NCBI RefSeq assembly: GCF_006715055.1
Contig: NZ_VFMN01000001.1
Span: 1,612,001 to 1,676,000 of the forward strand
From: Lapillicoccus jejuensis
GTDB taxonomy: Bacteria > Actinomycetota > Actinomycetes > Actinomycetales > Dermatophilaceae
Length of the DNA stretch: 64,000 nucleotides
Direction: 5' to 3'
Shown: positions 8,734 to 16,255 of the stretch, piece after piece
How positions within the stretch are numbered: position 1 is the first letter of the stretch
Layout: every line of letters starts with the position of its first letter
Translations under genes and position numbers: made by a program
Notes under the pieces: model-generated
Database searches by the model: none
What the model saw: the letters and a program-made list of their open reading frames with translations, nothing else
Told to the model about the DNA's origin: nothing

Positions 8734-10623
8734 GTGGCACCCCGGCGAGTAGCGTCGCGTCCCGTGGCCCTGCTGCTCGCGGCGGCCAGCACCACGGCCT
8801 CCCTCGTGGTGCTGCCCGCGGCGGCGTCGGTCTCGGCGCCGCTGCCGGCCACGCTGACCGCCACGGTCACGCCGTCCTCGGGCACGGTCGCGGCCGGGCA
8901 GCAGCTGACCTGGGTGGTCGCCGTCACCGACGCCGGTCCGGGCGACGCGGCGGGTCCGCTGACCCTGCGCGCCGCCCTGCCCGCCGGGTTGAGCTTCCTG
9001 TCCGCCGCCGGGTCGGGCTGGTCCTGCCGGGCCGACAACGGCGGCTTCCTCGCCCCCGGGCAGAACCTCGTCTGCTCGCAGACCGACGGCGTCCCCGCCG
9101 GGTCCGCGGCGCCCGCGCTGGAGATCGTCACCCAGGTCGAGCCCGACACCCCGCCCGGGACGTCGACGACGACCGTCACCGTCTCGAGCCTGACGCCGGG
9201 CACGCCCGGGTCGGGTGGTGGCTCGGTGACGGTGTCCCGCGCGGCCGCCCTCACCGTCGTCAAGTCGCACCAGGGCACGGCCGAGGTCGGCGGGACGGCC
9301 GACTTCACCCTCGCCGTGCACAACGCCGGCCCCTCGACCGCGGACGGGATCCGGGTCACCGACCCGCTGCCGGTGGGGCTGACCTACGTCGGCGCCACGG
9401 GGACCGGCTGGACGTGCGCGTCGGCGACCACGGGCGGCGTACAGACCGTCACCTGCGACCTCGCCGGCACGCTCGCCCCGGGCCACGACGCGCCGACGCT
9501 GACCCTCGCCACGTCGGTCGGCGCGGCGGCGTACCCCGCCGCGGCCAACACCGCGACGGTCTCCTCGACCGACCCGGGGCTGACCGGCACGAGCAGCAGC
9601 ACCGACACGCTGCCCGTCGCCCCCCGCACCGGTCTCGTCGTGACCAAGACCCACGTCGGCGACCTCGCCGTCGGGCAGCCCGGGCGGTACGTCGTCTCGG
9701 TCACCCCGACCGGCCCGACCGCCACCCCCGGCCCGGTCACCGTCACCGACACGCTGCCCGCCGGGCTGACCTTCGTCCGCGGGACGGGCGCCGGGTGGTC
9801 CTGCGCCGCGACCGGCCAGGTCGTCACCTGCAGCCGGGCCGGCGCGCTCGCGGTCGGGGTCGCCGCCCAGGTCGCCCTCGACGTCGAGGTCGGCGCCGCC
9901 GCCGCTCCCGGCGTCACCAACTCCGCCGTCGCCTCCGCCCCCGGCGCGACCCCGACGACCGCCGAGGACACCGCCCCGGTGACGCCGCTCAGCCGGCTCA
10001 CCCTCGCCAAGACCCTCGCCGACCAGCACGGTGACGACGTCACCTACCGGCTCGTCGCCACCTCGACCGGCCCGAACCCGACGACCGAACCGGTCGTCCT
10101 CAGCGACCCCGGCGCCACCGGCCTGCGCCTCACCGGTGCCACCGGCCAGGACTGGGACTGCGGCCTCGCCTCCGGCACGGTCACCTGCCGGTACGACGCC
10201 CCGCTCACCCCCGGTGCGTCGGCGCCGCCGGTGACCGTGACCGGCGTACTGACCGCCCCTCCCGGCGCGACCGTGCGCAACGTCGCCTCGCTCACCGGCG
10301 GTGACCCGCAGGGGGCGACGACGCCGAGCAACCCCGCGTCCGCGGTGGTGCCGACCCCGCCCACTCCGCCGACTCCGCCGACCACGCCGCCGACCACGCC
10401 CCCGACCACGCCGCCGTCGGAACCGGCACCGGTGCCGCCGGTCCTCGTGCCGGTGGTCGGCGCCCCGCACGTCCCGGTCGCCCACCCCGTCGCGCGCCCT
10501 GCCCCGGTCGCCCGCCCGAGCCTGCCGCACACCGGCGCCGACCTCGGGCCCGAGGCGCTCCTCGGCGCACTGCTGCTGGGCTCCGGCGGCGTCCTCGTCC
10601 TCGCCCGCCGCCGCCGCGCCTGA
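8734..10623 (+). CDS. Cell-wall-anchored DUF11 repeat surface protein (LPHTG sortase signal)
   Basis: 629 residues from GTG 8734. In-frame ATG 8656 and GTG 8764 are alternatives; 8734 gives a basic n-region before the hydrophobic stretch, while a TAGCGT box 8 bases before 8764 would favour the latter. Four DUF11-like beta repeats follow, each opening with a VTxxxGP segment and carrying PAGL then GxxW(S/T/D)C with a second Cys 15-25 residues on (likely disulfides). A Pro/Thr spacer (TPPTTPPTTPP, bases about 10360-10425) leads to LPHTG, a hydrophobic helix and RRRRA, a complete sortase substrate signal. No sortase gene is visible. Exported structural or adhesive protein by inference. Confidence 0.88.
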   Translation: MAPRRVASRPVALLLAAASTTASLVVLPAAASVSAPLPATLTATVTPSSGTVAAGQQLTWVVAVTDAGPGDAAGPLTLRAALPAGLSFLSAAGSGWSCRADNGGFLAPGQNLVCSQTDGVPAGSAAPALEIVTQVEPDTPPGTSTTTVTVSSLTPGTPGSGGGSVTVSRAAALTVVKSHQGTAEVGGTADFTLAVHNAGPSTADGIRVTDPLPVGLTYVGATGTGWTCASATTGGVQTVTCDLAGTLAPGHDAPTLTLATSVGAAAYPAAANTATVSSTDPGLTGTSSSTDTLPVAPRTGLVVTKTHVGDLAVGQPGRYVVSVTPTGPTATPGPVTVTDTLPAGLTFVRGTGAGWSCAATGQVVTCSRAGALAVGVAAQVALDVEVGAAAAPGVTNSAVASAPGATPTTAEDTAPVTPLSRLTLAKTLADQHGDDVTYRLVATSTGPNPTTEPVVLSDPGATGLRLTGATGQDWDCGLASGTVTCRYDAPLTPGASAPPVTVTGVLTAPPGATVRNVASLTGGDPQGATTPSNPASAVVPTPPTPPTPPTTPPTTPPTTPPSEPAPVPPVLVPVVGAPHVPVAHPVARPAPVARPSLPHTGADLGPEALLGALLLGSGGVLVLARRRRA

Positions 10624-10628
10624 CCCCT

Positions 10629-10672
10629 GCGTCCGCACCGACCGGGCGCCGGTGCCCCACGGATGCGGACGC
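10629..10672. terminator. Family 2 hairpin, bidirectional terminator
   Basis: Arms GCGTCCGCA (10629-10637) and TGCGGACGC (10664-10672) enclose a near-palindromic GGGCGCCGGTGCCCC. It lies between converging genes ending at 10623 and 10695. A close relative is at 12415-12456. Confidence 0.7.
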
Positions 10673-10694
10673 CAGGACGCTGCCGACGAGCGGG

Positions 10695-11729
10695 CTAGGC
10701 GGCGACGTCCCGTCGACGCCGCAGGGGGGCCTGCGTGACCGACGGGCGGGCGTCGTTGTGGTCGCCCGGGGACAGGTCGACCCCCGGGGCGACGACCTCG
10801 TCGACGGCGTCGAGCACGTCGTCGGTGAGGACGACGTCCGCGGCGGCCAGCTGGCTGCGCAGGTGCTCCGGGGTGCGCGGCCCGATGACCGCCGAGGTGA
10901 CCGCCGGGTGGGCCGTGACGAACCCCAGCGCGAGCTGGATGAGGGTGAGACCGGCCTCGCGGGCGATCCCCTCCAGCTGCTCGACCGCGTCGAGCCGCGC
11001 CCGGTTGGCCGGGGTCGACAGGTCGAACCTCGCCGGCATGAAGCCGGCGCGGTTGGTCCCCACCGCCTCGCCGCGCCGTACGGCGCCCGAGAGCCAGCCC
11101 GACGACAGGGGGCTCCACACCAGCACCCCCAGGCCGTAGCCGTCGGTGACCGGCAGGACGTCGGCCTCGGCGCCCCGGTTGAGCATCGAGTAGTGCAGCT
11201 GCTCGGTGACGAAGGGCCGCAGGTGGTGCGTCCGGGCCGCCCACTGCGCCTCGACGATGCGGTAGGCGGGGTAGCTCGACGAGCCGAACAGGCCGATCTT
11301 GCCGGCGCGCTGCAGGTCCGTGAGCGCGGCCAGGGTCTCCTCGTCGCTCGTCGTGGGGTCCCAGCGGTGCACCTGGAAGAGGTCGACGTGGTCCGTGCCG
11401 AGCCGTCGCAGGCTCGCGTCGACGGCGTCGGTCAGCCAGCGCCGTGAGGCGCCGCGGTGGCGGCGGTCGTCGTCCACGGGGAGGCCGGCCTTGGTGGCGA
11501 GGAGCACCTCGTGGCGCCGCCCGGCCAGGGCCCGCCCGACGATCTCCTCCGACTCGCCGCGGCCGTAGACGTCGGCGGTGTCGACGACCGTGACGCCGGC
11601 GTCGAGCGCCGTGCGGACGAGGTCGGTCGCCGCGTCCTGGTCGACGTGGCCGAGGGCGCCGAAGTTCATGGCTCCGAGCGAGAGGGAGCTGGCCTGGACA
11701 CCGGTGCGGCCGAGAGTGCGGTACTGCAT
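10695..11729 (-). CDS. Aldo/keto reductase
   Basis: 344 residues. NADP-dependent TIM-barrel reductase: TVVDTADVYGRGESEE (catalytic Asp and Tyr), LATKAGLPVDDD (catalytic Lys), DHVDLFQVHRWDP (His), and the C-terminal cofactor segment AVIGPRTPEHLRSQL. Closest in look to the AKR11/YajO-like group acting on diverse carbonyls. Divergently transcribed from a TetR regulator with two matching operators in between, so probably induced by a ligand of that regulator. Confidence 0.92.
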   Translation of the reverse strand: MQYRTLGRTGVQASSLSLGAMNFGALGHVDQDAATDLVRTALDAGVTVVDTADVYGRGESEEIVGRALAGRRHEVLLATKAGLPVDDDRRHRGASRRWLTDAVDASLRRLGTDHVDLFQVHRWDPTTSDEETLAALTDLQRAGKIGLFGSSSYPAYRIVEAQWAARTHHLRPFVTEQLHYSMLNRGAEADVLPVTDGYGLGVLVWSPLSSGWLSGAVRRGEAVGTNRAGFMPARFDLSTPANRARLDAVEQLEGIAREAGLTLIQLALGFVTAHPAVTSAVIGPRTPEHLRSQLAAADVVLTDDVLDAVDEVVAPGVDLSPGDHNDARPSVTQAPLRRRRDVAA

Positions 11730-11755
11730 GGGTCACCTCGTGACATCATTGAAGC

Positions 11756-11791
11756 GGAACGTTGTTCCACCAACGTACGGAACGTTGTTCC
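11756..11791. promoter_or_regulatory. Twin TetR operators between aldo/keto reductase and TetR genes
   Basis: Two copies of GGAACGTTGTTCC (11756-11768 and 11779-11791), each a GGAAC-N3-GTTCC palindrome, with centres 23 bases apart, about two helical turns. The flanks AAGC/GCTT extend the whole into one outer inverted repeat. The location between divergent genes fits repression of both by the adjacent TetR protein. Confidence 0.75.
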
Positions 11792-11817
11792 GCTTAGTCA
11801 ATCCCGAGGTGACCTCG

Positions 11818-12408
11818 ATGCCCGGTCCTGCGTCCGCACCCCCGCCCACAGCCCGTCGGGCCGACGCCCGGCGCAACGCCGACGCCCTCGTGCAGGCGGC
11901 GGCCAGCGTCTTCGTCGAGCGCGGCGTCGACGCCCCGGTGCGCGAGGTCGCGGCCCGCGCCGGCGTCGGGGTGGGCACGATCTACCGTCACTTCCCCACG
12001 CGGGCGGAGCTCGTCGTCGCCGTCTACCGGCACCAGGTCGACGAGCTCGTCGACCGGGCGGCGGCCGCCCCGGACCCCGGCGCGTCGCCCGCCGACACCC
12101 TGCGGGCCTGGGTGCACGCCTTCGCCGGGTTCCTCGTCACCAAGCACGGCCTCGCCGGGGCGCTGCACGCGGACGACGAGTCGTCCGCCGCCCTCCACGC
12201 GCTCGTCACCGACCGCCTCGTGCCGGCCTTCGCCGCGCTGCTCGACGCCGCCGTCGAGGCAGGCGAGGCCCGGGCCCCCCTCGAGCCCGCCGTTCTGCTG
12301 CGGGCCATCGGCAACCTCTGCATCGGTGCCGACCCGCAGGGCCCGGTCGGCGGGTACGACGCGCACGCCGTGGTCGACGTCCTGCTCGACGGCCTGCGCC
12401 GCCGCTGA
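11818..12408 (+). CDS. TetR family transcriptional regulator
   Basis: 196 residues from ATG 11818; earlier in-frame codons would run through the operators. N-terminal TetR helix-turn-helix VREVAARAGVGVGTIYRHFPTR (core residues about 42-62) and a ligand-binding C-terminal domain. The divergent aldo/keto reductase gene and the twin GGAAC-N3-GTTCC operators indicate autoregulation plus control of the reductase. The ligand is unknown. Confidence 0.9.
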   Translation: MPGPASAPPPTARRADARRNADALVQAAASVFVERGVDAPVREVAARAGVGVGTIYRHFPTRAELVVAVYRHQVDELVDRAAAAPDPGASPADTLRAWVHAFAGFLVTKHGLAGALHADDESSAALHALVTDRLVPAFAALLDAAVEAGEARAPLEPAVLLRAIGNLCIGADPQGPVGGYDAHAVVDVLLDGLRRR

Positions 12409-12414
12409 CCGGGA

Positions 12415-12456
12415 CGTCCGCAACTGTGGGGCACCGGTGCCCCACGGCTGCGGACG
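12415..12456. terminator. Family 2 hairpin, bidirectional terminator (second copy)
   Basis: Arms CGTCCGCA (12415-12422) and TGCGGACG (12449-12456) around TGGGGCACCGGTGCCCCA, itself a perfect palindrome. It fills the space between converging genes ending at 12408 and 12457 and shares CCGGTGCCCCACGG and the outer arms with the element at 10629. Confidence 0.75.
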
Positions 12457-13452
12457 CTAGGAGCCGGCGGCGGCGAGGGCGCGCTCGCCGAGGGCGCGGA
12501 CCGCGCCCTGCAGCTCGGGCCCGCCGAGGACCTCGTACGACGCCTCGAGGCCGGCGAGCATCTGCGCGTACCAGTGCGGGTTGCTCGTGCTGGCGACGAG
12601 CAGGGTGCCGTCGCCGTCCGCGGTGATCCGCCCGAACCCGCGCGGCAGGCAGCTCTCGACCCGGTCGGGGGCGGCAGCGACCCGGACGCGGACGTCGTAC
12701 TCCCACCCCTGCGCGAGGTGCTCCTCGAGCAGCGCGACCGGGTCGAGGTCGTCGGGGACGAGCACCGGCTGGGGCAGCCGGACGACGTCGCGCATCCGGT
12801 CGACGCGGTAGGCGCGGACGGCGGCGTCGCCCTTGCCGCGGTCGCCGCGGTCGGGCCGCGGCAGCGTCCGGCACAGCAGGTACCACCGGGCGTAGCGCAC
12901 GACGACGGCCCACGGCTCGACCTCGAGGGTCCACTCGCGCCCCGCCTCGCTGCGGTAGGTCAGCCGCAGCCGCCGGTGCTCGGTGCAGGCCCGGACGACG
13001 TCCGCGGTCGTCGTGAGGTCGGGCCGGACGGCGTGGTCGCGCGGCGCGGCGGCCGCCGCCTGCCGGACCAGCTCGGCCTGCGCGGCGACCGCCTCGGGCA
13101 GCGCCCGGGTGATCTTGGCCAGCGCGCTCCCCACCGGGTCGTCGGCGTCGGCGGCGGCGTGCTGCCCGTCGAGGACGGCCATGACGAGACCGAGGGCCTC
13201 CTGCGACGAGAACACCAGCGGCGGGAGCCGGACCCCGCGACCGACGCGGTAGCCGCCGTACGGGCCCCGCTCGGACTCCACCGGGATGCCGGCTTCGCGC
13301 AGGATCCCGATGTAGCGGCGGACGGCCCGCTCGGTGACGCCGAGCCGGTCCGCGAGCCGCTGCGCGCTGATCCCCGGCGAGGACTGGAGGAGCTCCAGCG
13401 CGAGCAGGGCGCGCGAGGTGGGGCTGGTGTCCAGGGCGGCGCCGACCGACAT
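12457..13452 (-). CDS. HTH-WYL transcriptional regulator (YafY/PafBC-type)
   Basis: 331 residues from ATG 13452. N-terminal DeoR-like helix-turn-helix (SAQRLADRLGVTERAVRRYI, about residues 27-46), then ESERGPYGGYRVG typical of these proteins, and a WYL domain around residues 165-235 (RYARWYLLCRTL, YRVDRM). WYL regulators sense small or nucleic-acid ligands. It is divergent from the alpha/beta hydrolase at 13550, a very common pairing in actinobacteria, and probably controls that gene. Confidence 0.92.
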   Translation of the reverse strand: MSVGAALDTSPTSRALLALELLQSSPGISAQRLADRLGVTERAVRRYIGILREAGIPVESERGPYGGYRVGRGVRLPPLVFSSQEALGLVMAVLDGQHAAADADDPVGSALAKITRALPEAVAAQAELVRQAAAAAPRDHAVRPDLTTTADVVRACTEHRRLRLTYRSEAGREWTLEVEPWAVVVRYARWYLLCRTLPRPDRGDRGKGDAAVRAYRVDRMRDVVRLPQPVLVPDDLDPVALLEEHLAQGWEYDVRVRVAAAPDRVESCLPRGFGRITADGDGTLLVASTSNPHWYAQMLAGLEASYEVLGGPELQGAVRALGERALAAAGS

Positions 13453-13549
13453 GCCGACGATGATGCCGCACCTTGTGGAAGCGGACCGTCCGGAACGCCC
13501 CCTAGCGTCGCGGCCACCCCGCAGGACCCACACGATCGAAAGGCACCCG

Positions 13550-14242
13550 ATGGACGTCGTCCTCGTCCCCGGCCTCTGGCTCACCGGCGACTGCTGGAGC
13601 GAGGTGGTCCCCGTCCTCGAGGCGGCCGGTCACCGCGCGCACCCGGTGACCCTGCCCGGCACCGGCAGCGCGGACCCCGGCTCGGTCACGCTGCAGGACT
13701 GCGTCGACACGGTCCTCGGCGCGGCCCCCGGCGACGGGCCCCTCGTCCTCGTCGGCCACTCCGCCGCGGGAGGGGTGGTCTGGGCCGCCGCCGACCAGGC
13801 CGTCGACCGGGCCCACGCCGTCGTCCTCGTCGCGGCGTTCCCGGCCCCCGACGGCGAGCCGATCATGGGGATGGCGGTGACCGACGGCGCGCTGCCGCCC
13901 CCGGACCTCGCGTCCTCCTTCGACGAGGCCGAGCTGCGCGACACCGACGTGCCCGCCCTGCAGGCCCGGCTCGTCGCGTCCCCCGGCTGCTTCTCCACCG
14001 ACCCGGTCCACCTCACCGACGACCGGCGCAACGACCTGCCGGTCACGGTGGTCTCGACGGAGTACGACACCGCGCAGCTCCAGGCCTGGGTGGCCGCAGG
14101 CGAGCAGCCCGTCGCCGAGTTCCCCCGGCTGCACAACGCGACGTACGTCGACCTGCCGACTGGCCACTGGCCGCAGCTCACCCGACCGGCGGAGCTGGGC
14201 GAGCTCCTCGTCGCCGCGGCGGACGGGTCGGCCACGCAATGA
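13550..14242 (+). CDS. Alpha/beta hydrolase
   Basis: 230 residues. Begins directly with the strand MDVVLVPGLWLTG; nucleophile elbow GHSAAGG (about residues 70-76), short cap, and C-terminal His in PTGHWPQL. Esterase- or lyase-like small hydrolase of unknown substrate. A GAAAGG signal lies about 7 bases before the ATG. Its stop overlaps the next start (ATGA at 14239), so the two are translationally coupled. Confidence 0.88.
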   Translation: MDVVLVPGLWLTGDCWSEVVPVLEAAGHRAHPVTLPGTGSADPGSVTLQDCVDTVLGAAPGDGPLVLVGHSAAGGVVWAAADQAVDRAHAVVLVAAFPAPDGEPIMGMAVTDGALPPPDLASSFDEAELRDTDVPALQARLVASPGCFSTDPVHLTDDRRNDLPVTVVSTEYDTAQLQAWVAAGEQPVAEFPRLHNATYVDLPTGHWPQLTRPAELGELLVAAADGSATQ

Positions 14243-15081
14243 GCGAGCCGCGCGAGTTCCATTCCGAGGATCTGACCGGGACGCGCTTCGTCCGCTCGCG
14301 GATGCCGGGCGCGTTCTTCCACGAGCTGCGGATGCCGGGGACGACGTTCCACGACGTCGACCTGTCCGGCTCGACCTTCCGCAGCGTCGGCCTCGTCGAC
14401 GTCCGCGTCGTCGGCTCGCACCTCAAGGGGCTCAGCCTCGACGGCGAGGTCGAGGGACCGTTGCTGGTCAACGGGATCGACGTGACGCCGTACGTCGACG
14501 CGCAGCTCGAGGAGCGGCACCCCGAGCGGGCGCTCCTGCGCCCGCAGGACGCCGCCGGCTTCCGCCGGGCCTGGGACGTCATCGAGCAGGACGTGTGGGC
14601 ACCGACCATCGAGCGAGCGCGGCGGATCGCCGCCACCGACCCGGACCGGCTGCACGCGAGCGTGGGCGGCGAGTGGTCCTTCACCCAGACCCTGCGCCAC
14701 CTCGACTTCGCGCTCGACTGCTGGGTGTCCCGCGTCCTCATGGGGATCCCCCTTCCGTGGCACGACCTCGACCTGCCCTGGGACGAGGCCGAACCCGTCG
14801 AGGGCATGCCGTGGGACAAGGAGGCCCGGCCCGACCTGGAGACCGTGCTGGCCAACCGGGCCGAGCACCACGCGGTTATGCGCGCCGTGCTCGACGACCT
14901 CACCGACGAGCAGCTGGCTGGGGAGACGACGCCGGTCGACGGGCCGGGCCACCCGGAGGCCCGTGCCTACCCGGTGCGGATGGTCCTGCAGGTCGTGCTG
15001 GACGAGGAGTGGTGGCACCACCGCTTCGCCGTCCGCGACCTCGACGCGCTCGAGCCGTCGCCGGGGCCGTCGGCGTCCTGA
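14239..15081 (+). CDS. Pentapeptide repeat - DinB fusion protein
   Basis: 280 residues. Residues about 5-75 form pentapeptide repeats (DLTGTRFVRS, DLSGSTFRSV patterns with alternating Leu/Phe), then a DinB-like helical domain from about residue 100 to the end, with VGGEWSFTQTLRHLDFALDCW and a C-terminal VLDEEWWHHRFAVRDLDAL whose His residues match DinB metal ligands. Similar fusions occur in actinobacteria but have no assigned function. ATGA overlap with the hydrolase gene. Confidence 0.85.
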   Translation: MSEPREFHSEDLTGTRFVRSRMPGAFFHELRMPGTTFHDVDLSGSTFRSVGLVDVRVVGSHLKGLSLDGEVEGPLLVNGIDVTPYVDAQLEERHPERALLRPQDAAGFRRAWDVIEQDVWAPTIERARRIAATDPDRLHASVGGEWSFTQTLRHLDFALDCWVSRVLMGIPLPWHDLDLPWDEAEPVEGMPWDKEARPDLETVLANRAEHHAVMRAVLDDLTDEQLAGETTPVDGPGHPEARAYPVRMVLQVVLDEEWWHHRFAVRDLDALEPSPGPSAS

Positions 15082-15091
15082 GCGACGACGG

Positions 15092-15418
15092 TCAGCGCAG
15101 CATCGTGAAGAAGCGCTCGCCCGGGACGAACGGGTGCGGGTCGGCCCCGAGTCGCACGACGCCGACGGTGGGTCGGTCGCCGTGGTCGAGCCAGCGGTAC
15201 GACGTCTCGACACCACCGGCCCGCGCCAGCTCGCGGCGGACGACGGCGCTGCGCCCGTCGGGACCCCCGCCGTGCGTCCACACGACGGTGCCGCCCGCCG
15301 TGGCGAGCGCGCCGACGGCGTCGGCGATCCGCGTCAGGTCCTCGGCGGCGAGGTTGCCGAGGACGCCGACGAGGAGCAGGAGGTCGGCCGGGACGGCCCC
15401 GCTTGCCAGGCGCTCCAT
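15092..15418 (-). pseudogene. C-terminal remnant of a SAM-dependent methyltransferase
   Basis: 108 residues open from 15418, with a stop codon immediately upstream in frame. The content (DLLLLVGVLGNLAAEDLTRI, GGTVVWTHGGGPDG, ERFFTML) matches the second half of a class I methyltransferase of the kind with LVCGVFGNISDEDV followed by GGTVLWTR. The SAM-binding first half is absent. The break lies at about 15419, where sequence of lower GC carrying a toxin/antitoxin-like pair begins, so the gene was probably cut by that insertion or an associated deletion. Confidence 0.65.
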
Positions 15419-15437
15419 GACAAGTTAACTTTGACAC

Positions 15438-15668
15438 GTGTTCGGTGAGCCGATCATTGCGGCGTCGGCGTTCAAGCAAGGGGTCACGGAGGCGGACATG
15501 GTGCACGCGTACCGGAACCCGGTACGGATCTGGGACCTGGGTGACGGGTTCACGATGGTGGTCGGCCCGGGCGGGACGGCCACCCTCCTCGAGGTCGGGT
15601 ACGTCGAGGGCGACCGAGCCCACGTGATCGTGCACGCGATGCGGGCACGGGAGAAGTTCCTGAGGTGA
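15438..15668 (+). CDS. Small toxin-like protein (BrnT/DUF4258-like)
   Basis: 76 residues, GTG start. The sequence AFKQGVTEADMVHAYRNPVR followed by a short beta-rich core and VIVHAMRAREKFLR resembles BrnT-like RNase toxins in size and layout (helix, then a three-strand sheet ending in a basic helix), but I cannot confirm the family by eye. It overlaps the following HTH gene by one base (TGATG). That gene would be the antitoxin. Confidence 0.6.
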   Translation: MFGEPIIAASAFKQGVTEADMVHAYRNPVRIWDLGDGFTMVVGPGGTATLLEVGYVEGDRAHVIVHAMRAREKFLR

Positions 15669-15943
15669 TGAAGATGCCACGTACGGTTGACGAGATCCTC
15701 CAGCACGCTGAGGAGCTGGCTGCCCGGTTCGAGGACTACGAGCCTCGCGAAGAGGATGAGCTGGACCCCGGCGCGGTCGCGTTGCTGCGCACCGCAGTGG
15801 CGGAACGCTCCGAGGCCGAGCGCCACATGATCGAAGCCGTTCGGCGCGCCCGCGCGGCTGGCCTGTCGTGGAAAGCGATCGGCGGTGTCGTGGGTACCTC
15901 GGGTGAAGCCGCCCGGCAGCGGTACTCCGCGAAGGTTGCCTGA
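15668..15943 (+). CDS. Small helix-turn-helix protein, antitoxin-like
   Basis: 91 residues from ATG 15668; GTG 15665 and ATG 15674 are alternatives. The first half is acidic (EDYEPREEDELD); the second half is a helix-turn-helix, AAGLSWKAIGGVVGTSGEAARQR, of the type that recognises DNA. Overlap with the toxin-like gene, small size and acidic plus DNA-binding layout suggest an autoregulating antitoxin. Less GC-rich at third positions than flanking genes. Confidence 0.65.
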   Translation: MKMPRTVDEILQHAEELAARFEDYEPREEDELDPGAVALLRTAVAERSEAERHMIEAVRRARAAGLSWKAIGGVVGTSGEAARQRYSAKVA

Positions 15944-16068
15944 CTCGATCCTCGACTCTCGCTCGACTCTCGCACTCGGACGGCCGCATTCGCGGTGGTG
16001 CGGGCAACGGGCCTGGATGGCCTTGGCGACCTGTGCGACGCACGTCGCTCGGAACTACCGTGGGCGTC

Positions 16069-16248
16069 ATGACGAACGGCGAAAATCGCGAGGGTCTGCG
16101 CAAGGCGTTCCGTCACTTGACCCGGAACTATCGCCGGATCGACGCGTACAACATGGGCAGGTTGGCGCGTGCAGAAGAACGGAAGAGATCGGCGGGATTG
16201 AGTGACAACCCGTTGGGCGAGGTAGAGCACCGTTCCGACAGCGACTGA
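16069..16248 (+). CDS. Small hypothetical protein
   Basis: 59 residues (MTNGENREGLRKAF...), hydrophilic, with basic middle (HLTRNYRRIDAYNMGRLARA) and acidic end. TACCGT at 16056-16061 lies 7 bases before the ATG with no Shine-Dalgarno, the leaderless pattern seen elsewhere here, which supports it being a real gene. No family recognised. It belongs to the less GC-rich patch with the toxin/antitoxin-like pair. Confidence 0.5.
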   Translation: MTNGENREGLRKAFRHLTRNYRRIDAYNMGRLARAEERKRSAGLSDNPLGEVEHRSDSD

Positions 16249-16255
16249 GCGCGCG

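Noticed and set aside
8374-11736. Very long open frame on the minus strand (about 1120 codons) across the DUF11 gene and neighbours.
   Set aside because: High GC leaves few stops in this frame; composition is Arg/Pro/Gly-rich without any domain. The plus-strand DUF11 gene and the minus-strand aldo/keto reductase in another frame explain the DNA.
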